Assembly (NCBI GenBank): GCA_947649495.1
Contig: CANSRU010000012.1
Location: 1 to 64,000, forward strand
Direction: 5' to 3'
Source: an uncultured Porphyromonadaceae bacterium
GTDB lineage: Bacteria > Bacteroidota > Bacteroidia > Bacteroidales > Muribaculaceae
Length of the DNA stretch: 64,000 nt
Positions 1 through 11,421 of this stretch are shown one piece after another. Both the position numbers and the translations under genes were made by a program. Below the pieces are notes generated by a model, which was not told where the DNA came from, did not search any database, and saw nothing but the letters and a program-made list of their open reading frames with translations. The number at the start of each line of letters is the position of its first letter. Positions within the stretch are counted from its first letter, which is position 1.

Positions 1-51
1 CTTTATTTGATGACTTCTAAACTAACGCGATTTTTATCGCACCAGTAGTAA

Positions 52-765
52 TTGGATATTAATGAAATAGGCAGTAGCCCTGTAAATGTTAACTTGCTTT
101 TGGACGTTGATAGCGGTGGTAATGTCGACTTAATAGAAAAAGATGATAAAGTCTCTGACGTGCTGAATGATGAAACTTTGCGTTTACTGAAAGAATTACA
201 ATGGATATTGGGCTATGAGAGTGATGGGATTATGGAAAAGAGAGCAAGGAGGGGAATGCGTGCTTATTGCAACGTGGAAGTGACATTCGACCCAACTCAG
301 ATGAAGTCAAATCTTGAAGTTCTCAATGATAAAAAGCAAAAGAAACAGAAGCAAATAGAAGCAGCGAAGCAATACGAAGAGAGTTTTGCTCCAATATCCG
401 AGAAGATTGAATACAACCTCGCATCCAAAGAATCAGAAGATGACGATAAAATTTATGATAATGTTCAAGAAGTGCCGCAATTTCCGGGCGGTAGAGCGGG
501 ATTGGCGCAATTTATAAGTCAGAATCTTAGATATCCTATTTCGGCGCAAGAAAATGGTGTTTCCGGCACGGTGTTTGTTGGTTTTGTCGTTCGAAAAGAC
601 GGAACGATTTCCGATGGGAAGATAATCAGAGGCAGACATTCAGACCTTAATAAAGAGGCTTTGAGAATAGTGAAAATGTTACCTAAATTCAAACCCGGCA
701 AATTGAATGGGAAACCGGTAAACGTTAGGTTTACGCTCCCGATTAATTTTAGGATGGGAAATTAA
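52..765 (+). CDS. TonB C-terminal domain protein, possibly 5'-truncated
   Basis: The last ~95 residues form a TonB C-terminal domain: a VPQFPGGRAGL segment (about residues 143-153), then VSGTVFVGFVVRKDGTI and a PKFKPGKLNGKPVNVRF ending, the usual energy-transducer pattern. Residues ~10-80 look like a degenerate second copy of the same fold (VNVNLLLDVDSGGNVDL, an ETLRLLKEL helix, then a CNVEVTF strand), so the protein may hold two tandem TonB-like domains joined by a Lys/Gln-rich linker. No N-terminal membrane anchor is present. The only start available is TTG at 52, directly after two in-frame stops (46-51), and no other frame is open upstream. This suggests a gene that has lost its 5' part, or a stand-alone soluble fragment. 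The domain call is firm; whether it is functional is not. Confidence 0.6.
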   Translation: MDINEIGSSPVNVNLLLDVDSGGNVDLIEKDDKVSDVLNDETLRLLKELQWILGYESDGIMEKRARRGMRAYCNVEVTFDPTQMKSNLEVLNDKKQKKQKQIEAAKQYEESFAPISEKIEYNLASKESEDDDKIYDNVQEVPQFPGGRAGLAQFISQNLRYPISAQENGVSGTVFVGFVVRKDGTISDGKIIRGRHSDLNKEALRIVKMLPKFKPGKLNGKPVNVRFTLPINFRMGN

Positions 766-838
766 TCTGGCAAGGACCTGCACTATAAAATCTAAGCACT
801 TAAAAGCAATTATTCCACTAATAGCATAAAAAGCAAAA

Positions 839-867
839 CGAGGGGTCGTTGTCGCAACGTCTCCTCG
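839..867 (-). terminator. Hairpin terminator on the minus strand
   Basis: CGAGG (839-843) pairs with CCTCG (863-867), with an inner CGTTG/CAACG stem. Read on the minus strand, the hairpin is followed by TTTTGCTTTTT, so it is a better terminator for leftward transcription. It probably backs up the groEL terminator. Confidence 0.45.
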
Positions 868-914
868 CTTAGATAATAAACCAATCATTATCACATTTCT
901 TGCAATGGAAAAAG

Positions 915-1041
915 TAATTTTGCTATGTACTTATACAACATGAAATGATTGGAAATGGTTCGGTGCACCATTATGTTTTTTACGAAAAAAAATAGGAACT
1001 AAAAAGAAAGCCTGCGAAAATCTAAGTTCGCAGGCTTTTTT
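915..1041 (+). ncRNA. Candidate small RNA (-7 box to terminator)
   Basis: A perfect -7 box TAATTTTG lies at 915-922 and a strong terminator ends near 1041, with no ORF between. The predicted transcript (~928-1041, about 114 nt) would contain an AATGGT/ACCATT hairpin (954-959 with 967-972) and then the terminator stem. No clear -33 TTTG is seen at the right distance, so this is a weak prediction. The stretch 766-1061 holds nothing else I can support. Confidence 0.25.
1008..1041. terminator. Bidirectional terminator downstream of groEL
   Basis: AAGCCTGCGAA (1008-1018) pairs perfectly with TTCGCAGGCTT (1027-1037) around an 8-nt loop. On the plus strand the stem runs into T6. On the minus strand it is followed by TCTTTTTAG, which suits groEL ending at 1062. 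Confidence 0.8.
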
Positions 1042-1061
1042 GTGTATGTTGATGGGGTCTA

Positions 1062-3009
<1,948 letters not shown>

Positions 3010-3060
3010 AATTGAATCGCTTTATTATTGGTTATGTATTGAAATAATCAGTTTTGTGGT

Positions 3061-3087
3061 TGTATCGCAATTTGTTGCCGCGATACA
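3061..3087. promoter_or_regulatory. Perfect 8-bp inverted repeat in the groESL leader
   Basis: TGTATCGC (3061-3068) and GCGATACA (3080-3087) are exact reverse complements separated by 11 bp. They lie ~50-75 bp upstream of the groES start and just downstream of the predicted transcription start. The repeat could be a repressor site or an mRNA hairpin acting on groESL. It does not resemble CIRCE. Confidence 0.45.
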
Positions 3088-3111
3088 GTTTATGAATTGC
3101 ATATCTCATGC

Positions 3112-3142
3112 CAAAGTTGTATTCTGACATGTATCTGCCAAA
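3112..3142 (-). promoter_or_regulatory. Predicted groESL promoter
   Basis: On the minus strand TTTG (3142-3139) is followed after 19 bp by CAACTTTG (3119-3112), one mismatch from TAnnTTTG. Predicted start is near 3106, giving a ~96-nt leader before groES. Confidence 0.5.
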
Positions 3143-3218
3143 ATGGCAAATATTCTTTCGTGCGTTCCACGAATAATAACATGCGGAGAGATGGAAAGTT
3201 GCAGTACCGTGTCTGATT

Positions 3219-3950
3219 TTAGGAGTGTTGTCCGGCGGGCAACGATTCTTCTATAGCGTTGCGGCTCTGTTCCATAAGCTGATTTATGTCGTGGCCGTCA
3301 GCTTCCGGTTCTATCGGACGGTGTATGGTGAGATGGATGTGCCCCCACACCGGGAGCTTCTTGAAACGGGGCAGCACTGAAAAGGCACCGTCGATTGTTA
3401 TAGGCACCACCGGGAGCTTGAATTCGTCGGCCAGCATGAACGCCCCGCGTTTGAACCGACGCATCTTTCCGTTCCATGTCCGGGCTCCTTCAGGAAAGAC
3501 CACTATCGACATGCCGTGCTCCAATAGTTTCTCAGCGGATTTCATGGTCGACGCAATGCCACGGGGTGTGGAATTATCGACATATACTTGTCCGGCTCTC
3601 TCGCATGCATATCCCACGAGGGGTATGCTCCGCAGTTCCTTTTTCATGAGCCAGCGGAAATTGTGTCCGAGATAACCATAGATGCTGAATATGTCGTAGG
3701 CTCCCTGATGGTTTGCTACAAACACGTAGCTTGTGCCTTTGGTGATGTTCTCCCGCCCGGCAACGGTGACTTTCACCAATGTGAGGATACAGAATAATCG
3801 TGCCCATATCTTTGCGGGATAATATCCGAATATACGTCCGGCTCCGGTCATGGAGCCGATGATTGTGATTATCGCGGTAAGCACGGTGGCAATCAGCAGC
3901 ACCGGAAGCATTACCAAAAACTGATATATGCGGTAGATAAGGAGTTTCAT
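3219..3950 (-). CDS. plsC: 1-acyl-sn-glycerol-3-phosphate acyltransferase
   Basis: A PlsC-family membrane acyltransferase of 243 residues that makes phosphatidic acid from lysophosphatidic acid. The acyltransferase motif NHQGAYD (80-86; NHxxxxD) and the FPEGAR motif (152-157) are both present, and residues ~10-35 form a membrane segment. I place the start at ATG 3950 rather than an upstream TTG at 3986, because a good promoter (-7 TAACTTTG at 3963-3956) sits inside the longer reading frame and predicts transcription from about the ATG itself. It is divergent from guaB. Confidence 0.9.
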   Translation of the reverse strand: MKLLIYRIYQFLVMLPVLLIATVLTAIITIIGSMTGAGRIFGYYPAKIWARLFCILTLVKVTVAGRENITKGTSYVFVANHQGAYDIFSIYGYLGHNFRWLMKKELRSIPLVGYACERAGQVYVDNSTPRGIASTMKSAEKLLEHGMSIVVFPEGARTWNGKMRRFKRGAFMLADEFKLPVVPITIDGAFSVLPRFKKLPVWGHIHLTIHRPIEPEADGHDINQLMEQSRNAIEESLPAGQHS

Positions 3951-3955
3951 GTACG

Positions 3956-3986
3956 CAAAGTTATATCGCCGTTCCGAATTAGACAA
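3956..3986 (-). promoter_or_regulatory. plsC promoter giving a leaderless mRNA
   Basis: TTG (3986-3984), a 20-bp gap and TAACTTTG (3963-3956) match the Bacteroidetes promoter pattern. Only 5 nt separate the -7 box from the plsC ATG at 3950, so the transcript should begin at or within 1-2 nt of the start codon. Confidence 0.65.
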
Positions 3987-4051
3987 TATAAATATGGTGG
4001 GAGATGGTGAAAAATGTGCATGGCAGGATTAATTTTTAGTTGAAAAATCAT

Positions 4052-4059
4052 TATCTTTG
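4052..4059 (+). promoter_or_regulatory. guaB -7 box
   Basis: TATCTTTG is an exact TAnnTTTG match 31 bp before the guaB start. No convincing -33 TTTG is seen at 19-21 bp. Confidence 0.5.
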
Positions 4060-4069
4060 CATGCAATAA

Positions 4070-5569
<1,500 letters not shown>

Positions 5570-5621
5570 ACAGATGGCGTCAAAGCTCGCCAAGCGTGCT
5601 CTCGCCACCGTAAAATAGTAT

Positions 5622-5670
5622 AACACGAATATGTAATAATCGGCTTTTTGCTGCGTTATATATTCGTGTT
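5622..5670. promoter_or_regulatory. 11-bp inverted repeat around the parvulin promoter
   Basis: AACACGAATAT (5622-5632) is the exact reverse complement of ATATTCGTGTT (5660-5670). Inner bases allow several more pairs with G-T wobble. The -33 box of the downstream promoter (5647-5650) lies in the loop, so this may be an operator as much as a transcript hairpin. Confidence 0.4.
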
Positions 5671-5679
5671 TTATATTTG
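5647..5679 (+). promoter_or_regulatory. Promoter of the first parvulin gene
   Basis: TTTG (5647-5650), a 21-bp gap and TATATTTG (5672-5679) match the consensus fully. Predicted start ~5685, 13-15 nt before ATG 5699. Its position rules out the longer TTG-started frame at 5648. Confidence 0.7.
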
Positions 5680-5698
5680 GTTACAGAATATATTGTTG

Positions 5699-7636
5699 AT
5701 GAGAAAGATATTACTTGCAATGCTGCTGGCTGTGGCGATTGTCGCTCCAGGGCAAATGTCGGCCAAGAAAGCGAAAGATCCTGTTGTGATGACGGTTGGT
5801 AACCGGGATGTGAGATTGAGCGAATTTGAATATCTCTATAAAAAGAACAATGAGCAACAGCAGGACTCCACTACTCTTGACGACTATGTGGATATGTTCG
5901 TTAACTATAAGCGTAAGGTGCTTGCTGCCGAAGCAGCCGGGCTTGACACTCTTTCTGAGATGGTGGCCGAATACAATAGATATAGGGCGGAACTTGCTGT
6001 TCCATATATGCGGGTACAATCGGTAGATGACAGCCTGAAACGTGTGGCCTACAGCCATTTTCTGGAGAATGTATCAGTAAATCACATTATTGTCGCTCCA
6101 CAGACCGCCACCCGGACCCGCAAACAGCAATGGGCGTTGCTTGACAGTCTGCGCGGTCTTTTGAAGAACGGGGCTGATTTCGGCGAGTTGGCAGCGAGAT
6201 ATTCGGCTGATCCGGCTGCTAAAAGCACTAAGGGAGCCATGGGATGTGTCCCGGTCGGGGTCTTTCCTTATGAATTTGAAGATATGGCTTATCGTACACC
6301 GGTGGGCGATGTCTCGCCTGTGTTTGAGACAATGTTCGGGCTTCATATATTGCAGGTGTCAGGTCGCCGACCTGATATAGGCAGGGTTAAGGCCCGACAC
6401 ATATTGAAAGTCACTAATGGACTTGATTCAGATGCCGCTGATAAAAAGAGGGCGGAAGCTGATTCCTTGTACCGGTTGCTTTTGTCAGGTGCGGATTTTA
6501 AAAAAATAGCATCGGAAGAGACTGAAGACCCTTCCGGTAAAAACAATGGTGGTGATTTGCCTTGGTTCGGTGCGGGACGTATGGTGCCGGAATTTGAGGA
6601 AGCCGCATTTTCATTGTCAGATGGTGAAATATCAAAGCCGGTACGCACTTCTTACGGCTATCATATAATATTGCGCGAGGGTTACAAGAAGTGCGATTCC
6701 TATGAATCCATGGAGAAAGAACTCGGTGATATGATAGCCCGCGACAGCCGTGGAGGTTTGTCGCACAGACGGAAACTGGATGAAGGCCGCAGGCGGTGGA
6801 AAGTTACTCCGGTGGTAAAGGCAGAAAAACTTGTGACGTCGGTATTTAAGGAGAATGGCGGTTGGAATGAAAACGCGAAGAGTGTTCTCAGTGATATGAA
6901 TTCGGTTGTTGTCAAATCCAGAATTGGAGATGTGAAAATAGCCGATGTGGTCAAGGATATGCCTGCGGCAGATATTTCTGATGTGGAGAGCGCTGAGTCT
7001 GCCTATAAGGCTGCCGTGAACCGGATTGTTGACAACATGGTTGAGTCGGCGTTTCTGGCAGTTTTGCCTGATGAAGAGGCGTCTTATCTGAATCTGTTGA
7101 ATGAATACCGTGACGGAATGCTTCTCTATGAGATAAGCAATCGTGAGGTGTGGAATAAGGCAAATACGGATTTGGACGGTCTTCAGGAATATTTTGAACA
7201 GCATCGGTCTGATTATGTGTGGGACCGTCCCCATTACCGGGGCTATGTGCTTGCGGCTGTGTCTGATTCAGTTGCCGATGCGGCGCTGTCATTCCTTAAC
7301 GGAACGGATATCGAGGACTCTGCACTTACCGCCGAATTGCGCAAGAAGTTTGGTACAAATGCCAAACTTGAAAAGGTGATTACGGCACAAGGCTCTACCA
7401 AGATTGTGGACTACATCGGATTTGGTGGGGCGCGTCCCGAAGCTGGCGAGCGCGGGCGATGGGTGGCATATCGTCCTTATAAAGGTGAGATTCTGCAGCA
7501 GCCGCAGTCGGCCATGGATGTCAAGAGTCAGGTGAGCATGGCTTATCAAAAATATCTGGAAGCACAATGGCTCGAGCGGTTGAAGCTCGCTTACCCCGAA
7601 AAGTTGAACCGGGCGGTGTTGTCGGCAATAAAGTGA
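5699..7636 (+). CDS. Periplasmic parvulin-type peptidyl-prolyl isomerase, two PpiC domains
   Basis: A 645-residue protein with a Sec signal peptide (MRKILLAMLLAVAIVAPG...SA) and two parvulin domains. The first runs from about VNHIIVAP to FGLHILQVSGRR (residues ~120-230). The second runs from KARHILKV to YGYHIILREG (~235-340); both end in the G-[FY]-H-I-[LI] signature. The remaining ~300 residues match nothing I recognise. It should assist folding of exported and outer-membrane proteins. It is the first of three consecutive envelope genes. ATG 5699 is chosen over TTG 5648 because the promoter lies between them. Confidence 0.88.
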   Translation: MRKILLAMLLAVAIVAPGQMSAKKAKDPVVMTVGNRDVRLSEFEYLYKKNNEQQQDSTTLDDYVDMFVNYKRKVLAAEAAGLDTLSEMVAEYNRYRAELAVPYMRVQSVDDSLKRVAYSHFLENVSVNHIIVAPQTATRTRKQQWALLDSLRGLLKNGADFGELAARYSADPAAKSTKGAMGCVPVGVFPYEFEDMAYRTPVGDVSPVFETMFGLHILQVSGRRPDIGRVKARHILKVTNGLDSDAADKKRAEADSLYRLLLSGADFKKIASEETEDPSGKNNGGDLPWFGAGRMVPEFEEAAFSLSDGEISKPVRTSYGYHIILREGYKKCDSYESMEKELGDMIARDSRGGLSHRRKLDEGRRRWKVTPVVKAEKLVTSVFKENGGWNENAKSVLSDMNSVVVKSRIGDVKIADVVKDMPAADISDVESAESAYKAAVNRIVDNMVESAFLAVLPDEEASYLNLLNEYRDGMLLYEISNREVWNKANTDLDGLQEYFEQHRSDYVWDRPHYRGYVLAAVSDSVADAALSFLNGTDIEDSALTAELRKKFGTNAKLEKVITAQGSTKIVDYIGFGGARPEAGERGRWVAYRPYKGEILQQPQSAMDVKSQVSMAYQKYLEAQWLERLKLAYPEKLNRAVLSAIK

Positions 7637-7643
7637 TTTAGAC

Positions 7644-7693
7644 TATTTTTGCAGTCATAATTGTATATGAGTGAGCAAAAATTAGTAATTTTG
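7644..7693 (+). promoter_or_regulatory. Two -7 boxes upstream of the second parvulin
   Basis: TATTTTTG (7644-7651) and TAATTTTG (7686-7693) both match TAnnTTTG. The second would give a ~28-nt leader before GTG 7728. A TTG at 7661-7663 is 22 bp from the second box, slightly long for a -33 element. Confidence 0.45.
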
Positions 7694-7727
7694 GCCGTAG
7701 ATAATTAAAAATAAAAAATATCACATT

Positions 7728-9098
7728 GTGAAAATAGCAAGATTCCTACTCATAGCTGTATATATATTTGCCTCAACAGTATCTAACGCACAAAACAATG
7801 TGGCCGAAGAAGTGGCGTGGGTGGTTGGCGACCAACCCATTTGGAAATCGGAGATTGAGGAGCAGTACAATAATATGCAGTATGAGAAAGTGGCAATCAA
7901 TGGCGACCCGTATTGCATCATTCCCGAGCAGATGGCAATTGAAAAATTGTATCTTCATCAGGCAGATATTGACACCGTGGAGGTGCCCGAGGCTTCTGTG
8001 GTGGCTGAAGTTGATGCCCGATTGAATTTCTACATCACACAACTTGGGTCGAAAGAGAAAGTGGAGCAGTATTTCCGTAAATCGATGCCCGAAATGCGGG
8101 AGTCTATGGTGGATATGGTGCGGAATTCATATCGTGTCCGTAGTGTGCAGCAATCGCTGACTAAAAACATAAAGGCCACTCCATCCGATGTCAGGAAATA
8201 TTTCGACAAGCTACCGGCCGACAGCATCCCATTTGTTCCCATGCAGGTGTCAGTGCAGATATTGACCTTGAATCCGGTAATCCCTCGTCAGGAGATTGAG
8301 GATGTCAAAGCCCGCCTACGCGATTTTACCGATCAGGTTTCGAAGGATCCGAGTAAATTTTCCACGCTTGCAATTCTATATTCCGAGGATAAGGAAAGTG
8401 CATTGCGTGGTGGTGAAATCGGATTTATGGGGCGCGGGCATCTCGACCCCGAATATGCAGCTGTAGCTTTTAACCTCAACGACCCCAAGAAGGTGTCTAA
8501 GATTGTAGAGAGCCAGTATGGCTATCATATTATTCAGTTGATAGAAAAACGTGGCGACCGAATAAATACCCGCCACATACTTCTTAGACCGAAAGTGTCA
8601 GACAATGATCTGATGGATGCTGTGAACCGCCTTGATTCAGTAAGAACCGATATGGTGGATAATAAGAAATTCACATTTGAGGAGGCTGTAGCGTATATGT
8701 CGCAGGATAAGGATACACGTAATAACCGTGGCGTTATGGTGAACCAGCAGACCGGCACGCCTATGTTTGAGATGTCGCAGCTTCCTCAGGAGGTAGCTAA
8801 GGTCGTTAATAATATGGCTGTAGGTGATGTGTCCAAGCCTTTTATCATGATAGATCCGAAGCTTAACCGCGAGGTTGTGGCCATGGTGAAACTGAGTAAC
8901 CGCATGGATGGTCATAAAGCTAATATCGCCGATGATTATCAGGTGATAAAGGATATGTACGAGGATAGTTGTCGTGAAAAGCAACTCGCCGAATGGCTTG
9001 AGAAGAAGATTCAGGATACTTATGTGCGTGTGGAAGAAGGTTGGCGCAACTGTGATTTCAAGCATAAAGGTTGGATAAAGGAGGCCTCATCGAAATAA
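7728..9098 (+). CDS. SurA-like periplasmic peptidyl-prolyl isomerase
   Basis: A 456-residue SurA-like chaperone/isomerase. It has a signal peptide (MKIARFLLIAVYIFASTVSNA), a SurA-type N-terminal helical region (VAWVVGDQPIWKSEIEEQ and following), a clear parvulin domain (about residues 170-275, ending YGYHIIQLIEKRGD), and a second, more degenerate one beginning NTRHILLRP. The start is GTG at 7728, since no ATG precedes the signal peptide in frame. It probably escorts outer-membrane proteins through the periplasm, in line with its place between another parvulin and an OstA-like gene. Confidence 0.88.
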   Translation: MKIARFLLIAVYIFASTVSNAQNNVAEEVAWVVGDQPIWKSEIEEQYNNMQYEKVAINGDPYCIIPEQMAIEKLYLHQADIDTVEVPEASVVAEVDARLNFYITQLGSKEKVEQYFRKSMPEMRESMVDMVRNSYRVRSVQQSLTKNIKATPSDVRKYFDKLPADSIPFVPMQVSVQILTLNPVIPRQEIEDVKARLRDFTDQVSKDPSKFSTLAILYSEDKESALRGGEIGFMGRGHLDPEYAAVAFNLNDPKKVSKIVESQYGYHIIQLIEKRGDRINTRHILLRPKVSDNDLMDAVNRLDSVRTDMVDNKKFTFEEAVAYMSQDKDTRNNRGVMVNQQTGTPMFEMSQLPQEVAKVVNNMAVGDVSKPFIMIDPKLNREVVAMVKLSNRMDGHKANIADDYQVIKDMYEDSCREKQLAEWLEKKIQDTYVRVEEGWRNCDFKHKGWIKEASSK

Positions 9099-9130
9099 TA
9101 GGAGACCATAGTATACTATAAAGTAAAAGG

Positions 9131-11299
9131 ATGCGGTTTAGATTAAAAAAGGAATCCGGATCAAATTCAAAGATATATGCCATTGCCGCGGTAGCGGTGA
9201 TGGCTATGCTGTTTTTACCGACATTGCTCTCAGCTGGTTCTTCAGGCCAGCGACCGGTCTCGGCACCGCAAAAGACCTATCATTCCGTCTCGTCAGATCA
9301 CGACGAGCGGGAACGAAAGGCGCAGGAGGCTGTGAACCGGGGTGAAAAGCAATCCAAAGCCCATAAGCAGGTGTCTTCGCGGCCGGCTCCATCATCAGGT
9401 GCCGATAATAAGGTTTTGCAGCCTGTAACTGTGCCGAAAAAGGCTGCTTCCAAGGCTTCAACAGGTAAAACTACCCCTATAGCGGGTGGGGGGATGCGCA
9501 AGAGCCATGGTCAATTAACCCCCATGGTCCCTAAGGCCGATCGTGCGCAGACAGATAAGGTGTTTCTTGAACATGCAGATCGTCTTCACTACGACCGAGC
9601 CCAGGCCGAACTGGAACAGCTTCCGGAATATCAGGTGCTCAGCGGAAATGTGAAATTTCGCAAAGGTGGAATGTTTATGTTTTGCGACAGTGCATATTTT
9701 TACGATTCCACAAATTCAGTTGATGCGTTTGGTAATGTTAGGATGGAACAGGGCGACACCCTGTTTGTATATGCCGACGAGCTAAATTATAATGGGCTGA
9801 CAGAGTTGGCGGTGCTGTATGCCGATTTTGGTAAGAAAGTTAAGTTGCAGAACCGCGATGTGGTTCTGGAAACTGATATTTTTAATTATGATATGGCTCA
9901 GGAGCTGGGCTATTATAATATAGGTGGAGTGTTATATGATGCTCAAAACCGATTGACATCTGTGGAGGGCGAATATAATCCCCGTACAAAATATGCCTAT
10001 TTTAATTATGATGTGCATCTGACAAGTTTGCGCAATAAGGATAATCCTCTTTATATCAATACTGATTCGCTCACTTATAATACCGCTACACATGTGGCGG
10101 AACTTGTCAGCCCAAGTGAGATAATCAATGCCGATGGTAAGATTTATTCATCTAATGGAGTTTACAATACTTCAAGTGGAGTTGCTGATTTGTATCATCG
10201 GTCGCTTGTGGTGACAAATAAAGGTAACACGCTTACCGGCGACACTCTTTTTTACGACCGTAACCGTCAGTATGGCGAGGCGTTCGGAAACATGGTGCTC
10301 ACAGATTCAGCACGTCAAAGTTCGTTGCAGGGCGATTATGGATATTACGATGAGGTTCGCGACAGTGTGTTCGTGACAGGACGAGCACTGGCCAAGGAAT
10401 ATTCCAAAGGTGATACGCTCTATCTGCATGGCGATACGATTAATGCCTATCTTGATTTGGTCGATTCAACACACGTCACTAATGTTTTTCATAAGGTGAG
10501 ATTCTACCGTTACGATCTGCAGGGGTTGTGCGATTCGCTGAGCATGACTGAACGCGATTCAATACTTTATATGTATCGCAGCCCGATAGTGTGGAGTGGT
10601 GAGAGACAGATTTATGGCAATATCATAAATGTGCACATGAATGATTCGACTGTTGATTGGGCCCGATTGCCACAAAGCGGTGTAATGGCCGAGCATATTG
10701 CCGAAGATTGTTACAATCAGCTGAGTGGAACCGATATGACAGCATGGTTCAATGATTCGACGGTGCGCCGGTTGTATGTCGAGGGCAATGTACAGCTGAT
10801 AATGTTCCCTATGGAGAGCGATTCCACATATAATAAGTTCGCATACGTGGAGAGCAGCTACATGGATGCATATTTCCTTGCCAATTCTATTGAGGGTATT
10901 CACTTCTGGCCTGAAACCACCACTAAAATCACGCCGCTGTATCTGGCTAAGCGCAATAGCTATTTTCTCCCCAAATTCAAATGGTATGAGACACTACGGC
11001 CGTTTTCTCCGGCCGATGTATTTGTTGTGCCGGAAGAGATGGTGGAGCTGATGCGCAATGCTGAGCCGATAGCTCCTGCGGTTAACAAATTGGATTCTAA
11101 GGATGCTTCACGGCCCAATGGTAAGGCTCCGGCATCGAAGGACGACGCTGTAATTGGGGTTGATGGCGTTCCATCGGTGGCTTCGCGTGATGCAATTGTT
11201 GAAAAGAGTGTGGATGAAGCCGTAATTTCCGATGAATCAGCGCCGTTGCCATCTGATAGCTATACTGAGGACAGGACTTTGGACACCGGAGAGGAATAA
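9131..11299 (+). CDS. OstA/LptA-like envelope protein
   Basis: A 722-residue protein with an N-terminal membrane or signal segment (residues ~16-36), a low-complexity Ser/Pro/Lys linker to about residue 135, then a long OstA-type beta repeat region: EYQVLSGNVKFRKGGMFMFC, VDAFGNVRMEQGDTLFVYAD, GKIYSSNGVYN, GNTLTGDTLFYD. This jellyroll repeat is that of LptA and the LptD N-domain, which move LPS across the periplasm. There is no LptD-type outer-membrane barrel, so I call it OstA-like. The C-terminal ~70 residues are low complexity. A 12-bp palindrome (ATAGTATACTAT, 9108-9119) lies before the start. Confidence 0.8.
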   Translation: MRFRLKKESGSNSKIYAIAAVAVMAMLFLPTLLSAGSSGQRPVSAPQKTYHSVSSDHDERERKAQEAVNRGEKQSKAHKQVSSRPAPSSGADNKVLQPVTVPKKAASKASTGKTTPIAGGGMRKSHGQLTPMVPKADRAQTDKVFLEHADRLHYDRAQAELEQLPEYQVLSGNVKFRKGGMFMFCDSAYFYDSTNSVDAFGNVRMEQGDTLFVYADELNYNGLTELAVLYADFGKKVKLQNRDVVLETDIFNYDMAQELGYYNIGGVLYDAQNRLTSVEGEYNPRTKYAYFNYDVHLTSLRNKDNPLYINTDSLTYNTATHVAELVSPSEIINADGKIYSSNGVYNTSSGVADLYHRSLVVTNKGNTLTGDTLFYDRNRQYGEAFGNMVLTDSARQSSLQGDYGYYDEVRDSVFVTGRALAKEYSKGDTLYLHGDTINAYLDLVDSTHVTNVFHKVRFYRYDLQGLCDSLSMTERDSILYMYRSPIVWSGERQIYGNIINVHMNDSTVDWARLPQSGVMAEHIAEDCYNQLSGTDMTAWFNDSTVRRLYVEGNVQLIMFPMESDSTYNKFAYVESSYMDAYFLANSIEGIHFWPETTTKITPLYLAKRNSYFLPKFKWYETLRPFSPADVFVVPEEMVELMRNAEPIAPAVNKLDSKDASRPNGKAPASKDDAVIGVDGVPSVASRDAIVEKSVDEAVISDESAPLPSDSYTEDRTLDTGEE

Positions 11300-11328
11300 G
11301 TTATTAACATTGTTATTAACATGTTGTG

Positions 11329-11351
11329 AAAAGGTGTTGATAATACCTTTT
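11329..11351 (+). terminator. Weak hairpin between the OstA-like gene and mutL
   Basis: AAAAGGT (11329-11335) pairs with ACCTTTT (11345-11351) around 9 nt. The following U-tract is short, so it is a poor terminator. Its right arm overlaps the mutL -33 box, so it could equally be an operator. Confidence 0.35.
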
Positions 11352-11380
11352 GCCCGCGCATGAAAGGTGTGCTAACTTTG
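11349..11380 (+). promoter_or_regulatory. mutL promoter
   Basis: TTTG (11349-11352), exactly 20 bp, then TAACTTTG (11373-11380): a full consensus match. Predicted start ~11386, leader ~35 nt. Confidence 0.75.
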
Positions 11381-11421
11381 TAGTGTCAAACTCCGGTTAA
11401 AGAAACTTCCATTACACAACT

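Noticed and set aside
3010-3218. A CIRCE (HrcA) operator before groES
   Set aside because: The TTAGCACTC/GAGTGCTAA pattern is absent; only a different inverted repeat is present.
5648-5698. A TTG-started extension of the first parvulin
   Set aside because: The promoter lies inside the extension, and the signal peptide begins properly at ATG 5699.
9108-9119. A 12-bp palindrome before the OstA-like gene
   Set aside because: It is short and AT-rich, and may occur by chance; no further copies were noticed.
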